Source of the DNA: Metabacillus niabensis
GTDB lineage: Bacteria; Bacillota; Bacilli; Bacillales; Bacillaceae
NCBI RefSeq assembly: GCF_020524345.1
Contig: NZ_JAIVLH010000008.1
Span: forward strand, 62,001 to 126,000
Reading direction: 5' to 3'
Length of the DNA stretch: 64,000 bases
The notes beneath the pieces are model-generated. The model was given only the letters and a program-made list of their open reading frames with translations. It had not been told where the DNA came from and ran no database searches. This document shows positions 46,058 to 54,695 of the stretch, piece by piece. Within the stretch, counting starts at the first letter, position 1; the number at the start of each line of letters is the position of its first letter. The translations under genes were made by a program, and so were the position numbers.

Positions 46058-46073
46058 AATTGTACGTACCATT
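46058..46073. promoter_or_regulatory. AraR-type operator upstream of the arabinanase gene
   Basis: AATTGTACGTACCATT agrees at 13 of 16 positions with the AraR palindrome ATTTGTACGTACAAAT and keeps the TGTACGTAC core. AraR controls arabinan and arabinose genes in Bacillus, which fits the gene it precedes by about 210 bases. Confidence 0.68.
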
Positions 46074-46591
46074 GATTAATATTAATTTTCTTTTTTACTT
46101 ATAAAACCTCCAAACCTTTAAAAGTCATACTTACAACTATGGAGCGTTTACATATGTAGGTTAGTAAGTTTCTATCTAATTAAACAGTACTATAAATCTA
46201 TAATTATATCAATATCCTATTATACCTAGTCTGAAAATAACAGATACATGATCGTACAAGTTATAACAAAGTTTGTCGAAGTACTACGAACCAGTTGTTA
46301 TCTATCAGAGAATTAAAAATCAAGGGGACGGTATAGGTTTTTATCATTCCCTCTAACCACCTTCTTTCTTTTTTGAATCCAGTACTTTTTTCCCTACCCC
46401 CAAAAATTCAAAATAACTACCTAAGCTTTTGTTGATAGTCATTTTTTGTCGAAAGAAATTATCCTAAAGGATATGACCTTTTCAATAACTTTCATACAAT
46501 CCAGTGGTTTTTGAAAGATTTCACTTCATCGTACAAAATCAAGTTAAAAGTTAATTATCATTTTCGACACTACACCTATGGGGGGAGTCTA

Positions 46592-49500
46592 ATGAATCAA
46601 GTTTTTAGGTGGATTGTCAGATCATTTTTTGCACCTGTCACTGGAAGTGCAGGAGCAATTGCTAGTACACTTGGTTTTTTTCTGGCATTTTTACCTTTAG
46701 ATAGTTTAAGAATTCCATTATTAATTGCTTTTTCACTTTTGTTACGTCTTAATATTATCGCCTTATTCCTTGGAACTTTGATGACGATTTTCATTCCTAA
46801 TATTCGTCAATTACCATTAATGGATTTAAATATAGTAGAAGATTACTGGTTTTTCTCCTTCCTAAAAACGAAAATACAATCTTCACAGCTCATAGCATCA
46901 GGGGTATTCGGAGGATTGATTGGTCTTGTCTGCTATTTTTTCTTCCATTGGTTCTACAATTTAGGACTTAAAGAAAGCGATCGAAACGAAGAACCTATCT
47001 TTCTTGATCCCGCCAAAAGACGCTGGTCCATTATTAAAAGGATGAGTACAGGCTTTATCCTTCTTATTGTTTTAGTATCAACTATTTTTATTGAAAGCCT
47101 TAATACTAACCCTGTATTTCCTGAACTTCAATTGAATAATAGTACTGAAAAGAGCGAAATTGAGCCGATTAATACAAGTTTCACGGAAGAAGAGCTTACT
47201 TCACAGGTTCAGCAAACAAATCTTTCTCCTCTTAAAAGTAATCTGGGTCAATTGAATCAAAAGCAAATGGAAAGTAATCAAGAAGTTTATGGCTTTTACG
47301 TCAATTGGGATGAAAACAGTAAAACCTCTTTCAAAGAAAATATAGATTCGATTACAACATTAGTGCCGGAGTGGATGCAGCTTTCTTCTAGTCTTACCCT
47401 TAACACCAGCATAGACCACTCTATTGTTTCAGAAGCAAAAGCTCATAATATAAAGATTCTCCCGGTAGTAAATAATTTTATTCATAATAAATGGGATGGT
47501 GATACACTGCACCGTTTATTTACTACTCCAGGTGCCGAAGATCTTTTTATTAAAAATATGTTGGAATATGTAAGAACAAATGACTTTGACGGGATTAATA
47601 TAGACTTCGAAGCAATCAATCCAAATGACAAAGATCATTTCACTCATTTTATGGAGAAAGTTTATAAAGCATTTCATCAACATGAACTTTTGGTGACATT
47701 AGATGTTCCGCCACAGAATAATAGTTATGACTATGCTTCTTTAGCAGCTAACGCTGATCGAATGATTATCATGCTATATGATCAACACCACTCCTTGAGT
47801 AAGCCTGGGCCTGTGGCTTCATCTGATTGGGTAAAAGAGAGCTTAAGTCAACTCAATATTCCTTCAGAAAAGCTGATAGCGGGTTTAGGAAGCTATGGAT
47901 ATGACTGGGAGGAAAACTCTAAACAGCCTGCAGAGGCGATAGCGTTCAAGGATATCATGAAAATGGGGGTTGGAACCAACCTACAAATCCATTGGAATAA
48001 ACAAATAGGCAACCCTTATTTACGATACAAATTAAACGGAAAAAATCATACTGTTTGGTTTTTAGATGGTGCTACATTTTATAATCAAATGAAGGTTGCG
48101 ATAGATAGCGGGTCAACAGGAATAGCTGTTTGGCGTCTCGGTTCTGAGGATCCTTCCATCTGGAATTACATTAATAAACCAACTGAAATTCATCATCCAT
48201 CCAATGCTCTTAAAGATTTGGCCAGCCCTGAATCTATTCACTATACAGGTGCTGGAGAGATTTTAAAAGTCGTTTCTGAACCAGAAAAAGGTCATAGAAC
48301 TATTCAATTAAATTCAAATGGGATGATAGAAAACGCAGCCTATGATAAATTACCAAAGCCCTTTGAAGTGGCTCGTTATGGTAAATCCCAAAAGAAAGAG
48401 GTCGTCCTCTCCTTTGATGATGGTCCCGACCAAACCTATACATCACAAATATTGGACATTTTGAATAAGAATCAGATTAAAGGAACCTTCTTTATTGTTG
48501 GAAAAAATGCTTTGATGCATCGGGAACTTGTTAAAAGGATGCACAATGAAGGCCATGAAATAGGCAACCATACCTTTACCCATCCTGATCTTGCATCTAT
48601 CTCACCATTTCAAACAAAAATGGAGCTAAATGCAAATCAGCGTTTATTTCAAGAAATCACCGGTCATTCAATGACCCTTTTTCGTCCACCGTATGTAGCC
48701 ACTGCGGAACCGAGCACAAAGAGCGAACTGATACCTACATTGCGAGCACAGAATATGGGATATACCATGGTCGGCCAATTCATTGACTCTAACGATTGGA
48801 AAAAAATCTCTAGTCAAGAAATTGTAAACCGGGTATTGGATCAGTTGCCACAAGGAAATGTCATTTTGCTGCACGATGGTGGCGGTGACCGTTCTAATAC
48901 TGTAGAGGCCTTACCTATTATCATTAAGGAGCTTAAAGATCGAGGCTACACATTTACCACCGTTGGTGATCTAATAGAAAAAAGTGATAGTCAGATTAGC
49001 CCCCCTGTTGATCAGAGCAGTCCTTATTCGGTCTATGATAAAGCTGTATTCATGATCATAAAAGGGTGGCACTCAGGGTTAAGTGTTCTTTTCTACTCAG
49101 CTATCATTTTAGGAATCTTGCGGCTAGTTATTTTCGTTTTCCTTTCCAGAAAACAGATCAAACAGTTTAAAGAGATTGAGATTGATCCTAGCTATACACC
49201 CTTTGTCAGTATCGTTATTGCTGCCTATAACGAGGAAAAAGTTATAAGCAAAACAATTCATTCTATATTATCCAGCGATTACCCTGCTTTTGAGATAATT
49301 GTCATCGACGATGGGTCAAAGGATGATACTGCAAGTGTTGTTCAAGAAATATATGCAAACAATCCTCTCGTTAGATTAATTAAAAAAAGAAATGGTGGAA
49401 AATCTTCTGCTGTTAATCTTGGCTTTAAAGAAGCAAGAGGGGAAATTGTCGTTGCTCTTGACGCTGATACACTCATTGCCGAGAATGCCATCTCATTGCT

Positions 49501-50287
49501 AGTGAACCATTTTAAAAATGAACATGTTGCTGCTGTTTCAGGTAACGTGAAGGTCGGTAATAAGAGGAACCTTCTAACAAACTGGCAGCATATTGAATAT
49601 GTGACAGGCTTTAATCTAGAGAGAAGAGCCTTTGCAGCCCTCAATTGCATTACAGTTGTACCAGGTGCAATTGGTGCATGGAGAAAGACGGCGGTAGAAG
49701 AAGCTGGATACTTTAAAGAGGATACACTGGCAGAGGATACTGATATCACTCTTACGCTTTTACGTTCTGGAAAAAAGGTTGAATTTGAAGAAAAAGCTTA
49801 TGCCTATACAGAAGTCCCAGAGGATATTAAAAGTCTAGTAAAACAGCGTTATCGTTGGGTGTATGGAACGTTACAATGCTTATGGAAACATCGTGAAGCT
49901 TTATTTAATAAAAACCATAACTCATTAGGGTATATCGCCCTTCCAAATATGTGGCTTTTCCAATATATCTATCAAACCATATCTCCTATTGCTGACATAT
50001 TATTCATTTTGGCTCTTTTTAACACACACCCTGAAAAAGCAGCCATTGGATTTACTCTTTTTTACTTGTTTGATTTATTTACTTCCCTATATGCGTTTCG
50101 ATTGGAGAAGGAAAGCCCTAAACCATTAGTTTCATTGTTTTTGCAACGAATCTTGTATAAACAGCTTATGACTTATGTGGTAATAAAGTCTATCTTCTCG
50201 GCAATAAAGGGAGTAACTGTTGGTTGGAATAAACTAAAACGAAAAGGGAATGTAACTCAAGAAGCCTCAATTGAAAAGATTGGTTAA
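46592..50287 (+). CDS. DUF2062-GH18-polysaccharide deacetylase-GT2 fusion protein
   Basis: About 1231 residues. The N-terminal DUF2062-like membrane part (1-125) and a TM helix near 150-170 lead to an outside GH18 domain. Its motif DGINIDFEAI has the catalytic Glu near residue 340. A NodB/CE4 deacetylase follows (600-790), with SFDDGPD near 609 and the metal ligands NHTFTHPD. A TM helix near 825-845 leads to an inside GT2 synthase, with AYNEE, DADT, EDTD and QRYRW near 1085, and C-terminal TM helices. Glycan synthesis, deacetylation and cleavage are thus on one chain. ATG 46592 follows GGGGGGAG. The polymer is probably an amino-sugar glycan (PNAG or chitin-like), by family analogy. Confidence 0.9.
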   Translation: MNQVFRWIVRSFFAPVTGSAGAIASTLGFFLAFLPLDSLRIPLLIAFSLLLRLNIIALFLGTLMTIFIPNIRQLPLMDLNIVEDYWFFSFLKTKIQSSQLIASGVFGGLIGLVCYFFFHWFYNLGLKESDRNEEPIFLDPAKRRWSIIKRMSTGFILLIVLVSTIFIESLNTNPVFPELQLNNSTEKSEIEPINTSFTEEELTSQVQQTNLSPLKSNLGQLNQKQMESNQEVYGFYVNWDENSKTSFKENIDSITTLVPEWMQLSSSLTLNTSIDHSIVSEAKAHNIKILPVVNNFIHNKWDGDTLHRLFTTPGAEDLFIKNMLEYVRTNDFDGINIDFEAINPNDKDHFTHFMEKVYKAFHQHELLVTLDVPPQNNSYDYASLAANADRMIIMLYDQHHSLSKPGPVASSDWVKESLSQLNIPSEKLIAGLGSYGYDWEENSKQPAEAIAFKDIMKMGVGTNLQIHWNKQIGNPYLRYKLNGKNHTVWFLDGATFYNQMKVAIDSGSTGIAVWRLGSEDPSIWNYINKPTEIHHPSNALKDLASPESIHYTGAGEILKVVSEPEKGHRTIQLNSNGMIENAAYDKLPKPFEVARYGKSQKKEVVLSFDDGPDQTYTSQILDILNKNQIKGTFFIVGKNALMHRELVKRMHNEGHEIGNHTFTHPDLASISPFQTKMELNANQRLFQEITGHSMTLFRPPYVATAEPSTKSELIPTLRAQNMGYTMVGQFIDSNDWKKISSQEIVNRVLDQLPQGNVILLHDGGGDRSNTVEALPIIIKELKDRGYTFTTVGDLIEKSDSQISPPVDQSSPYSVYDKAVFMIIKGWHSGLSVLFYSAIILGILRLVIFVFLSRKQIKQFKEIEIDPSYTPFVSIVIAAYNEEKVISKTIHSILSSDYPAFEIIVIDDGSKDDTASVVQEIYANNPLVRLIKKRNGGKSSAVNLGFKEARGEIVVALDADTLIAENAISLLVNHFKNEHVAAVSGNVKVGNKRNLLTNWQHIEYVTGFNLERRAFAALNCITVVPGAIGAWRKTAVEEAGYFKEDTLAEDTDITLTLLRSGKKVEFEEKAYAYTEVPEDIKSLVKQRYRWVYGTLQCLWKHREALFNKNHNSLGYIALPNMWLFQYIYQTISPIADILFILALFNTHPEKAAIGFTLFYLFDLFTSLYAFRLEKESPKPLVSLFLQRILYKQLMTYVVIKSIFSAIKGVTVGWNKLKRKGNVTQEASIEKIG

Positions 50288-50311
50288 ATAGTATATTATG
50301 ATTTTTTTTAG

Positions 50312-50342
50312 GGCCTTTCTTATTTTAGGAAAGGCCTCTTTT
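50312..50342 (+). terminator. Terminator of the fusion-protein gene
   Basis: GGCCTTTC and GAAAGGCC are exact complements with a 9-base loop, followed by TCTTTT. Confidence 0.85.
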
Positions 50343-50405
50343 AATTGATTTATCCCAAATTAACAGGCCGTTATAGCCGCATATTCTCGCTTCAAAATAG
50401 AACGA

Positions 50406-50435
50406 GGATCACCATAACTTTTGGTGACCCTTTTT
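50406..50435 (+). terminator. Second hairpin before the Thr-rich protein gene
   Basis: GGATCACC and GGTGACCC pair with one mismatch around nine bases; TTTTT follows on the + strand. It lies just after the stop of the converging gene and may be a backup terminator of the fusion gene. Confidence 0.6.
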
Positions 50436-50445
50436 AAAAGAATGA

Positions 50446-51177
50446 CTATTTCTTTTCATTGTTTTCTTTTTCATCAAAATGATTTGCAGCTTTATCTTTT
50501 GCAGATTGAGAAACTTCTTGTCCACGGTTGGTTGTCGTTGTTAGTTCGCTACTTGGATTAGTTTTCTTTGGCGGGGGTGTAGTCTTTGTTGCTTTTTTGC
50601 TTGTTTTCGGCTTTGTTTCTACAGCAGCGGCTGTTGGTTTACTTGTTGTTTTATTTTCCTTTGATGTAGTTGTTGGTGTTGGTGTTGGCTTTACACTTGT
50701 CTCAGGTGTCGCTTCTGCAGTAGTTGCTGTTGGTCTACTCGTTATACCAGTTTCCCTCTGCGTAGTTTTTGATGATTTTACACTTGTCTTAGGATTCGTA
50801 GTTACAGCAGGTGTTGTGATTATTGGCTCATTCGTACTGGCTAGATTTGTTGTCGTACTCTTCTTCAATACTTTTGTATTCTGTTGACTAGCTGCTTGAT
50901 TCATATTACTCATGTTTTTATTTTTTATAGCCGTATTATTAGGGCTGTCATGAGAAATCTTGGTTTGAACGTTTTGCACGTCCATTGTTGGCGTTTGATC
51001 TTTCACCGTTTTTTCAGCTTGGCTGATTATACCCTCTTTTTCCCTGTCTTCGAATATCCTAAAGGCATTTTCTTTCATTAATAGTTCAGAAGATTGATCG
51101 ACTAACAAGCTGTTGGTGACAGAAAACGTAACAGCACCTGCTAATATCATGGCAAGGGCACCCTTAGTTAGTGTCAT
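50446..51177 (-). CDS. Thr/Lys-rich low-complexity secreted or membrane-anchored protein
   Basis: About 243 residues. I start at ATG 51177, which follows GAGGGGAA; the longer frame to 51276 has no ribosome site. A hydrophobic N terminus MTLTKGALAMILAGAVTFSVTNSLL acts as signal or anchor. After a charged stretch, residues 100-225 consist of Thr, Pro, Lys, Ser and Ala with repeats of TSVK, TTSK and KPTPTPTTT. The composition is that of a flexible, positively charged wall-spanning stalk. I do not recognise a family. It is convergent with the polysaccharide fusion gene. Confidence 0.72.
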   Translation of the reverse strand: MTLTKGALAMILAGAVTFSVTNSLLVDQSSELLMKENAFRIFEDREKEGIISQAEKTVKDQTPTMDVQNVQTKISHDSPNNTAIKNKNMSNMNQAASQQNTKVLKKSTTTNLASTNEPIITTPAVTTNPKTSVKSSKTTQRETGITSRPTATTAEATPETSVKPTPTPTTTSKENKTTSKPTAAAVETKPKTSKKATKTTPPPKKTNPSSELTTTTNRGQEVSQSAKDKAANHFDEKENNEKK

Positions 51178-51414
51178 ATAATTCCCCTCGTATTTTAATA
51201 TGATTGCATGATAAAAAATACGATCGACAACATGTATTATGGGGGTGAATAAATAGAATATTCTAGTTTTTTTCATTCCTAGACTACATCGCTAACCATA
51301 TTTATACCTTCACTTTTGTAATATTACTATCAGCTAAGGATGTGGAACAAAGACCACCGTAAGATGTCTCTTAAGTCCATATAGTTAAAGGAACGCTAGC
51401 TATAATATAATGAA

Positions 51415-52623
51415 TTATATTGAAGGAAAGCGTATCGTAACTGTTGTTCCACGCCCCTTAGAAGTTTGGAAGTCAATTGTTCCATTATATTTTTCTACAA
51501 TATTAAAGCAAATCATCATTCCTAATCCTGTTCCTTTACTTTTTAAAGAATAAAAAGGTGTTCCAAGAGATGCAACCTCTTCTTCCGACATTCCTATACC
51601 ATGATCAGTAACCTTAATTACAACAAAACCTTTTTCACTTCTAGCTGTTACAAGGACTAAATCACCCATTTTAGAGGCCTCAATGGCGTTTTTAATAATA
51701 TTGATTAATAGTTGTTTAAACTCTATGGTGTTAATAGCAATATGACAATCACCCATTATGTTTAATTCGATTCGATTATTATGTAAAAGTCCATATGAAT
51801 GTAGTAAATCCGTAACACTCTGAAGAACCAGCTTTATATCCACTGTTTCAAGTACATTTTCTTTTTCCGGTTTTGCAACAGATAAAAATTGAGAAATGAC
51901 CTGTTCTGCCGTTTCTAACTCATCAATCATCAAAGCAAGATGCCCTTTTCTCTCGGCGGAAAATGAAGTGTCTTGTTCAAATAACTGTAAAAATCCCTTC
52001 ACAACGGTTAAAGGATTTCTAATTTCATGGGCAACAGCAGCTGAAAGTTGACCTGTTATCTTCAAACGACCAGACTGTTGTATTTGTTCATAATACAATT
52101 GTTGTTGTTTTATTCGCCTATTCGTTAAGTAAAAAATAAAATAGACAATAAGTTGGCTCGCAATAAAGTTAATCAAATTTCCTATTATATCCTCTTCTAT
52201 GTATGGATACCGGTTTCCTTGATCAAAAATGATAATATAGCAAAATACTAATATGATTGATACAAAATTTAATAATAATGAAAAATAAAAAAGCTTTAAA
52301 TCAAAAAATAAGATTGGAATTGCCGGAATAAAACAAAGTAAAATAAAGTTGGACCACGTCTCTGGATATAAAAAGAAAAGTGTATAAAAATAAACACCTG
52401 CAACGACAGTAATCATGATTCGAAGGGCATCTGTCCCATGTTTAGGATAAAGTAATAAACAAACTGACAGAACAAACACCCATATAATATGAAAGATATA
52501 ACCAAAATCAGACTCTCCCATACGCGGATTATTAATCATCAAGCCCATTATCATCATAGCTATTACAATTAATACAACTATATAGTACATTTTTTTGTTT
52601 AATTTATTATGAAACTCCTTCAT
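51415..52623 (-). CDS. Orphan sensor histidine kinase (sporulation-kinase-like)
   Basis: About 402 residues with five or six TM helices in residues 12-180 and no large external loop. HisKA has AAVAHEIRNPLTVVKGFLQLF. The HATPase part has INIIKNAIEAS, DHGIGM and GTGLGMMICFNIV. The H-box with VAHEIRNPLT and the membrane layout resemble KinB-type kinases feeding the Spo0 phosphorelay. No response regulator is adjacent, which fits that idea. ATG 52623 follows AAGGGGG. The signal is unknown. Confidence 0.88.
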   Translation of the reverse strand: MKEFHNKLNKKMYYIVVLIVIAMMIMGLMINNPRMGESDFGYIFHIIWVFVLSVCLLLYPKHGTDALRIMITVVAGVYFYTLFFLYPETWSNFILLCFIPAIPILFFDLKLFYFSLLLNFVSIILVFCYIIIFDQGNRYPYIEEDIIGNLINFIASQLIVYFIFYLTNRRIKQQQLYYEQIQQSGRLKITGQLSAAVAHEIRNPLTVVKGFLQLFEQDTSFSAERKGHLALMIDELETAEQVISQFLSVAKPEKENVLETVDIKLVLQSVTDLLHSYGLLHNNRIELNIMGDCHIAINTIEFKQLLINIIKNAIEASKMGDLVLVTARSEKGFVVIKVTDHGIGMSEEEVASLGTPFYSLKSKGTGLGMMICFNIVEKYNGTIDFQTSKGRGTTVTIRFPSI

Positions 52624-52755
52624 ACATCCCCCTTTGTTCCATTGATATATACACACTAAAATATACCATTATTTTGATAGACAGGAGCAATTTATCGCTC
52701 TTATTTATGAAAACATTTTCGCAACATATCTAAATGAGATTTAAACTGATAGAGA

Positions 52756-53718
52756 TTATGGACAGTATAGGATTAATCTCATGTTTAAACGCTCTAAAAC
52801 TTCTTCAGGCATTTCCTTGACTTTGATATCCTCACCTAAGAAAAGCAGCCAATTGATCATTTCAGTCAATTCTTCCTGATTATTAACATTGATAAAAGTC
52901 TTTAGTAAAGCTGTGGTTTGGTAAGGATTTGTATAGGAAATTGAGACTTTTAAAGGATGATATTTTTTGAATTGGGAAATCGCCTTTGGACCAAGTTCAA
53001 CCACAAGATTTATTACTTCTTCCTGCCTATTTAATTTTTCCAAAATAGTTTTCTTGCGTACTCTTTTTTTCACAGGATATGGTTTAACATTGATGAGATT
53101 GTCTACGTGGAAAATTTGTCTCTTTTCTTCTTTTAAGTCAAAACCTTCAATCAGCCAAATATTTTTTTCACGATAAAGGTGCAGGAGATAGATTGGATAC
53201 GATATGTTTCCCTTCTCTTCTTTGATGGTAATCAATAAATAGCTATCCAAAAGAAGTGCTTGGATAAGTTTTTCTAAAATTGGATGGGGAAGATCTGACA
53301 GTTCAAGCAGGTCTGGATTATTCGGGTTTGTCCCTTCAAAAAGCAAGATTTGATTTAATAATACTAGATCATCCTGCTGATTTTCAGAGATGAGACCAAG
53401 TAATTTTTCCGCTAAAGACTGACGGCTCTTTAGATAAGGGAGTTGTTGATTTCTTGTAGCCATAAAGGCAATAAAAAGAGCTTTAATCTCATTATCAGTA
53501 AAGCGGACGGTGGGCAGTACAGAATTGTTCATGACAGAGTAGCCCCCATCCCTTCCTACTTCAGCGACAAGCGGCATCCCCATTGCTTCAATTTCTTTTA
53601 TATCTCTAATAGCAGTGGAACGGGAGATACTAAATTCTTGCATAATTTCAGAAATTGTAAAGTGGGATCGGTTGTTGATATATCGCATGATAATATTAAT
53701 TCGTTCAACTTTTTTCAT
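52756..53718 (-). CDS. DeoR-type HTH and WYL-domain regulator, YobV-like
   Basis: A 320-residue regulator. The N-terminal HTH_11 domain reads FTISEIMQEFSISRSTAIRDIKEIEAMG. The WYL-type domain follows around residues 135-205, with YPIYLLHLYREKNIWLIEGFD, and a C-terminal WCX-like extension ends the protein. It is divergent from the YobU-like gene 112 bases away, the same arrangement as in B. subtilis yobV-yobU. It probably represses or activates that gene in response to a small molecule. Confidence 0.9.
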   Translation of the reverse strand: MKKVERINIIMRYINNRSHFTISEIMQEFSISRSTAIRDIKEIEAMGMPLVAEVGRDGGYSVMNNSVLPTVRFTDNEIKALFIAFMATRNQQLPYLKSRQSLAEKLLGLISENQQDDLVLLNQILLFEGTNPNNPDLLELSDLPHPILEKLIQALLLDSYLLITIKEEKGNISYPIYLLHLYREKNIWLIEGFDLKEEKRQIFHVDNLINVKPYPVKKRVRKKTILEKLNRQEEVINLVVELGPKAISQFKKYHPLKVSISYTNPYQTTALLKTFINVNNQEELTEMINWLLFLGEDIKVKEMPEEVLERLNMRLILYCP

Positions 53719-53830
53719 CGGATCCTCCTAAACAGTATCATTTTTTGACATGATTAAGGACTATTATAAACTCATCAAGTGAAAAGACAAATCATTTGAA
53801 AAAACTTATAAAAAAAGGAAGGTTTTGAAA

Positions 53831-54310
53831 ATGACAAATTATACGCTGGAAGAGAAAGCAAGCTTCACTGTATTAGGTATTGGAATTGAGTTGGAAAGCG
53901 ATTATACAGATTACGCAGGCATAACCAAGGAAAAGGCAGACTTTTGGCATGAAGTCAAACAAGATGGAAGACTTGACACGTTAAAGTCTATAGCCAAAAA
54001 TAACTACATTTTTGCTGTGAACGAAGCGGTAAATAATAAGATGATGCATTATGCCGGCGTCATGACAGAGCAATCTCTACCAGAAGCAACAAGAGTTATT
54101 CAATTTCCTAAAGGGGAATACCTCATTGTACAAGGGGAAGGAAAAACAGCTGATGAATTGAGTAATACACTCACTGGCATCGCCTTTGGGCAAGTCTTGC
54201 CTGAAGCAAAGGATTTTGCTTATGTTGGCGGGCCGAATGCAACAGTTGAGATGGGACAGCGAAACGGTTTAGTATTTGGTGAAATGTGGATTCCTGTTGT
54301 TAGGAAATAA
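53831..54310 (+). CDS. GyrI-like small-molecule-binding protein, YobU-like
   Basis: About 159 residues, one GyrI/AraC effector-binding fold. It contains SFTVLGIGIELESDY and, near the end, GLVFGEMWIPVV with the Glu that is conserved in multidrug-binding members. I prefer ATG 53831, because AAAGGAAGG lies 8 bases upstream; TTG 53825 is too close to it. These stand-alone proteins may bind or hydrolyse toxic cyclopropanoid or other ligands. It pairs with the divergent WYL regulator. Confidence 0.88.
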   Translation: MTNYTLEEKASFTVLGIGIELESDYTDYAGITKEKADFWHEVKQDGRLDTLKSIAKNNYIFAVNEAVNNKMMHYAGVMTEQSLPEATRVIQFPKGEYLIVQGEGKTADELSNTLTGIAFGQVLPEAKDFAYVGGPNATVEMGQRNGLVFGEMWIPVVRK

Positions 54311-54438
54311 CTGGTGAGAAAAAATTGTCCCGAATTGTAGATTTTAACATGTGTCTATAGCGCTTGATGGAGCGTAAAATTATTGCATTTCAAAACAAAG
54401 ACTATCATCTATGCCAATATTTTAGACATTCAAATTAC

Positions 54439-54483
54439 GAAACAGGACATCTCCTTCATACTAGAGAGTGCTGTTTCTTTTTT
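54439..54483 (+). terminator. Terminator downstream of the YobU-like gene
   Basis: GAAACAG-CA-CTC and GAG-TG-CTGTTTC pair as an interrupted stem of about 39 bases, with TTTTTT directly after. It lies 130 bases after the stop codon. Confidence 0.7.
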
Positions 54484-54612
54484 ATGTCATTTACCTCTGA
54501 ACAGTTCCTCTCTGTATATCAAAATGAATGATTCTACTTACTTTTTTCTGCCCTCTAAAAAATATTTTTATCTAATTTATGTATTTGTACCCATTCCCTT
54601 CTAAATATTTTA

Positions 54613-54641
54613 TTGACAACTTCTTTAAGAGGATATACATT
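54613..54641 (+). promoter_or_regulatory. Promoter of the siderophore importer operon
   Basis: TTGACA at 54613-54618 is followed by a -10-like TATACATT at 54634-54641, with a spacing of 15-17 bases depending on the register. The Fur box overlaps the expected start point. Confidence 0.6.
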
Positions 54642-54649
54642 AATGATAT

Positions 54650-54664
54650 TGATAATTATTATCA
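54650..54664. promoter_or_regulatory. Fur box
   Basis: TGATAATTATTATCA is a perfect 15-of-15 match to the Bacillus Fur 7-1-7 consensus TGATAATNATTATCA, extended to 17 bases by T/A at the ends. It lies directly upstream of the siderophore importer operon. Confidence 0.92.
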
Positions 54665-54695
54665 ATTAATCTTTTATTAAGGAAGGAAATATAAA

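Larger units (their letters stand above)
45849..46591. other. Intergenic region between arabinanase and fusion-protein genes
   Basis: About 740 bases of AT-rich DNA between divergent genes. It holds a cre-like site close to the arabinanase start and an AraR-like palindrome about 210 bases upstream of it. The half nearer to the fusion gene has no recognisable feature besides its ribosome site. I see no coding sequence. Confidence 0.5.

Noticed and set aside
49342-49749. 135-residue frame antisense to the GT2 domain
   Set aside because: Shadow of a well-supported coding region in the opposite strand.
50528-50887. 119-residue hydrophobic frame opposite the Thr-rich gene
   Set aside because: The Val/Gly/Phe-rich product results from reading the complement of Thr and Lys codons. 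It has no independent support.
54383-54604. 73-residue frame after the YobU-like gene
   Set aside because: It runs through a clear terminator hairpin, and the composition is that of AT-rich noncoding DNA.
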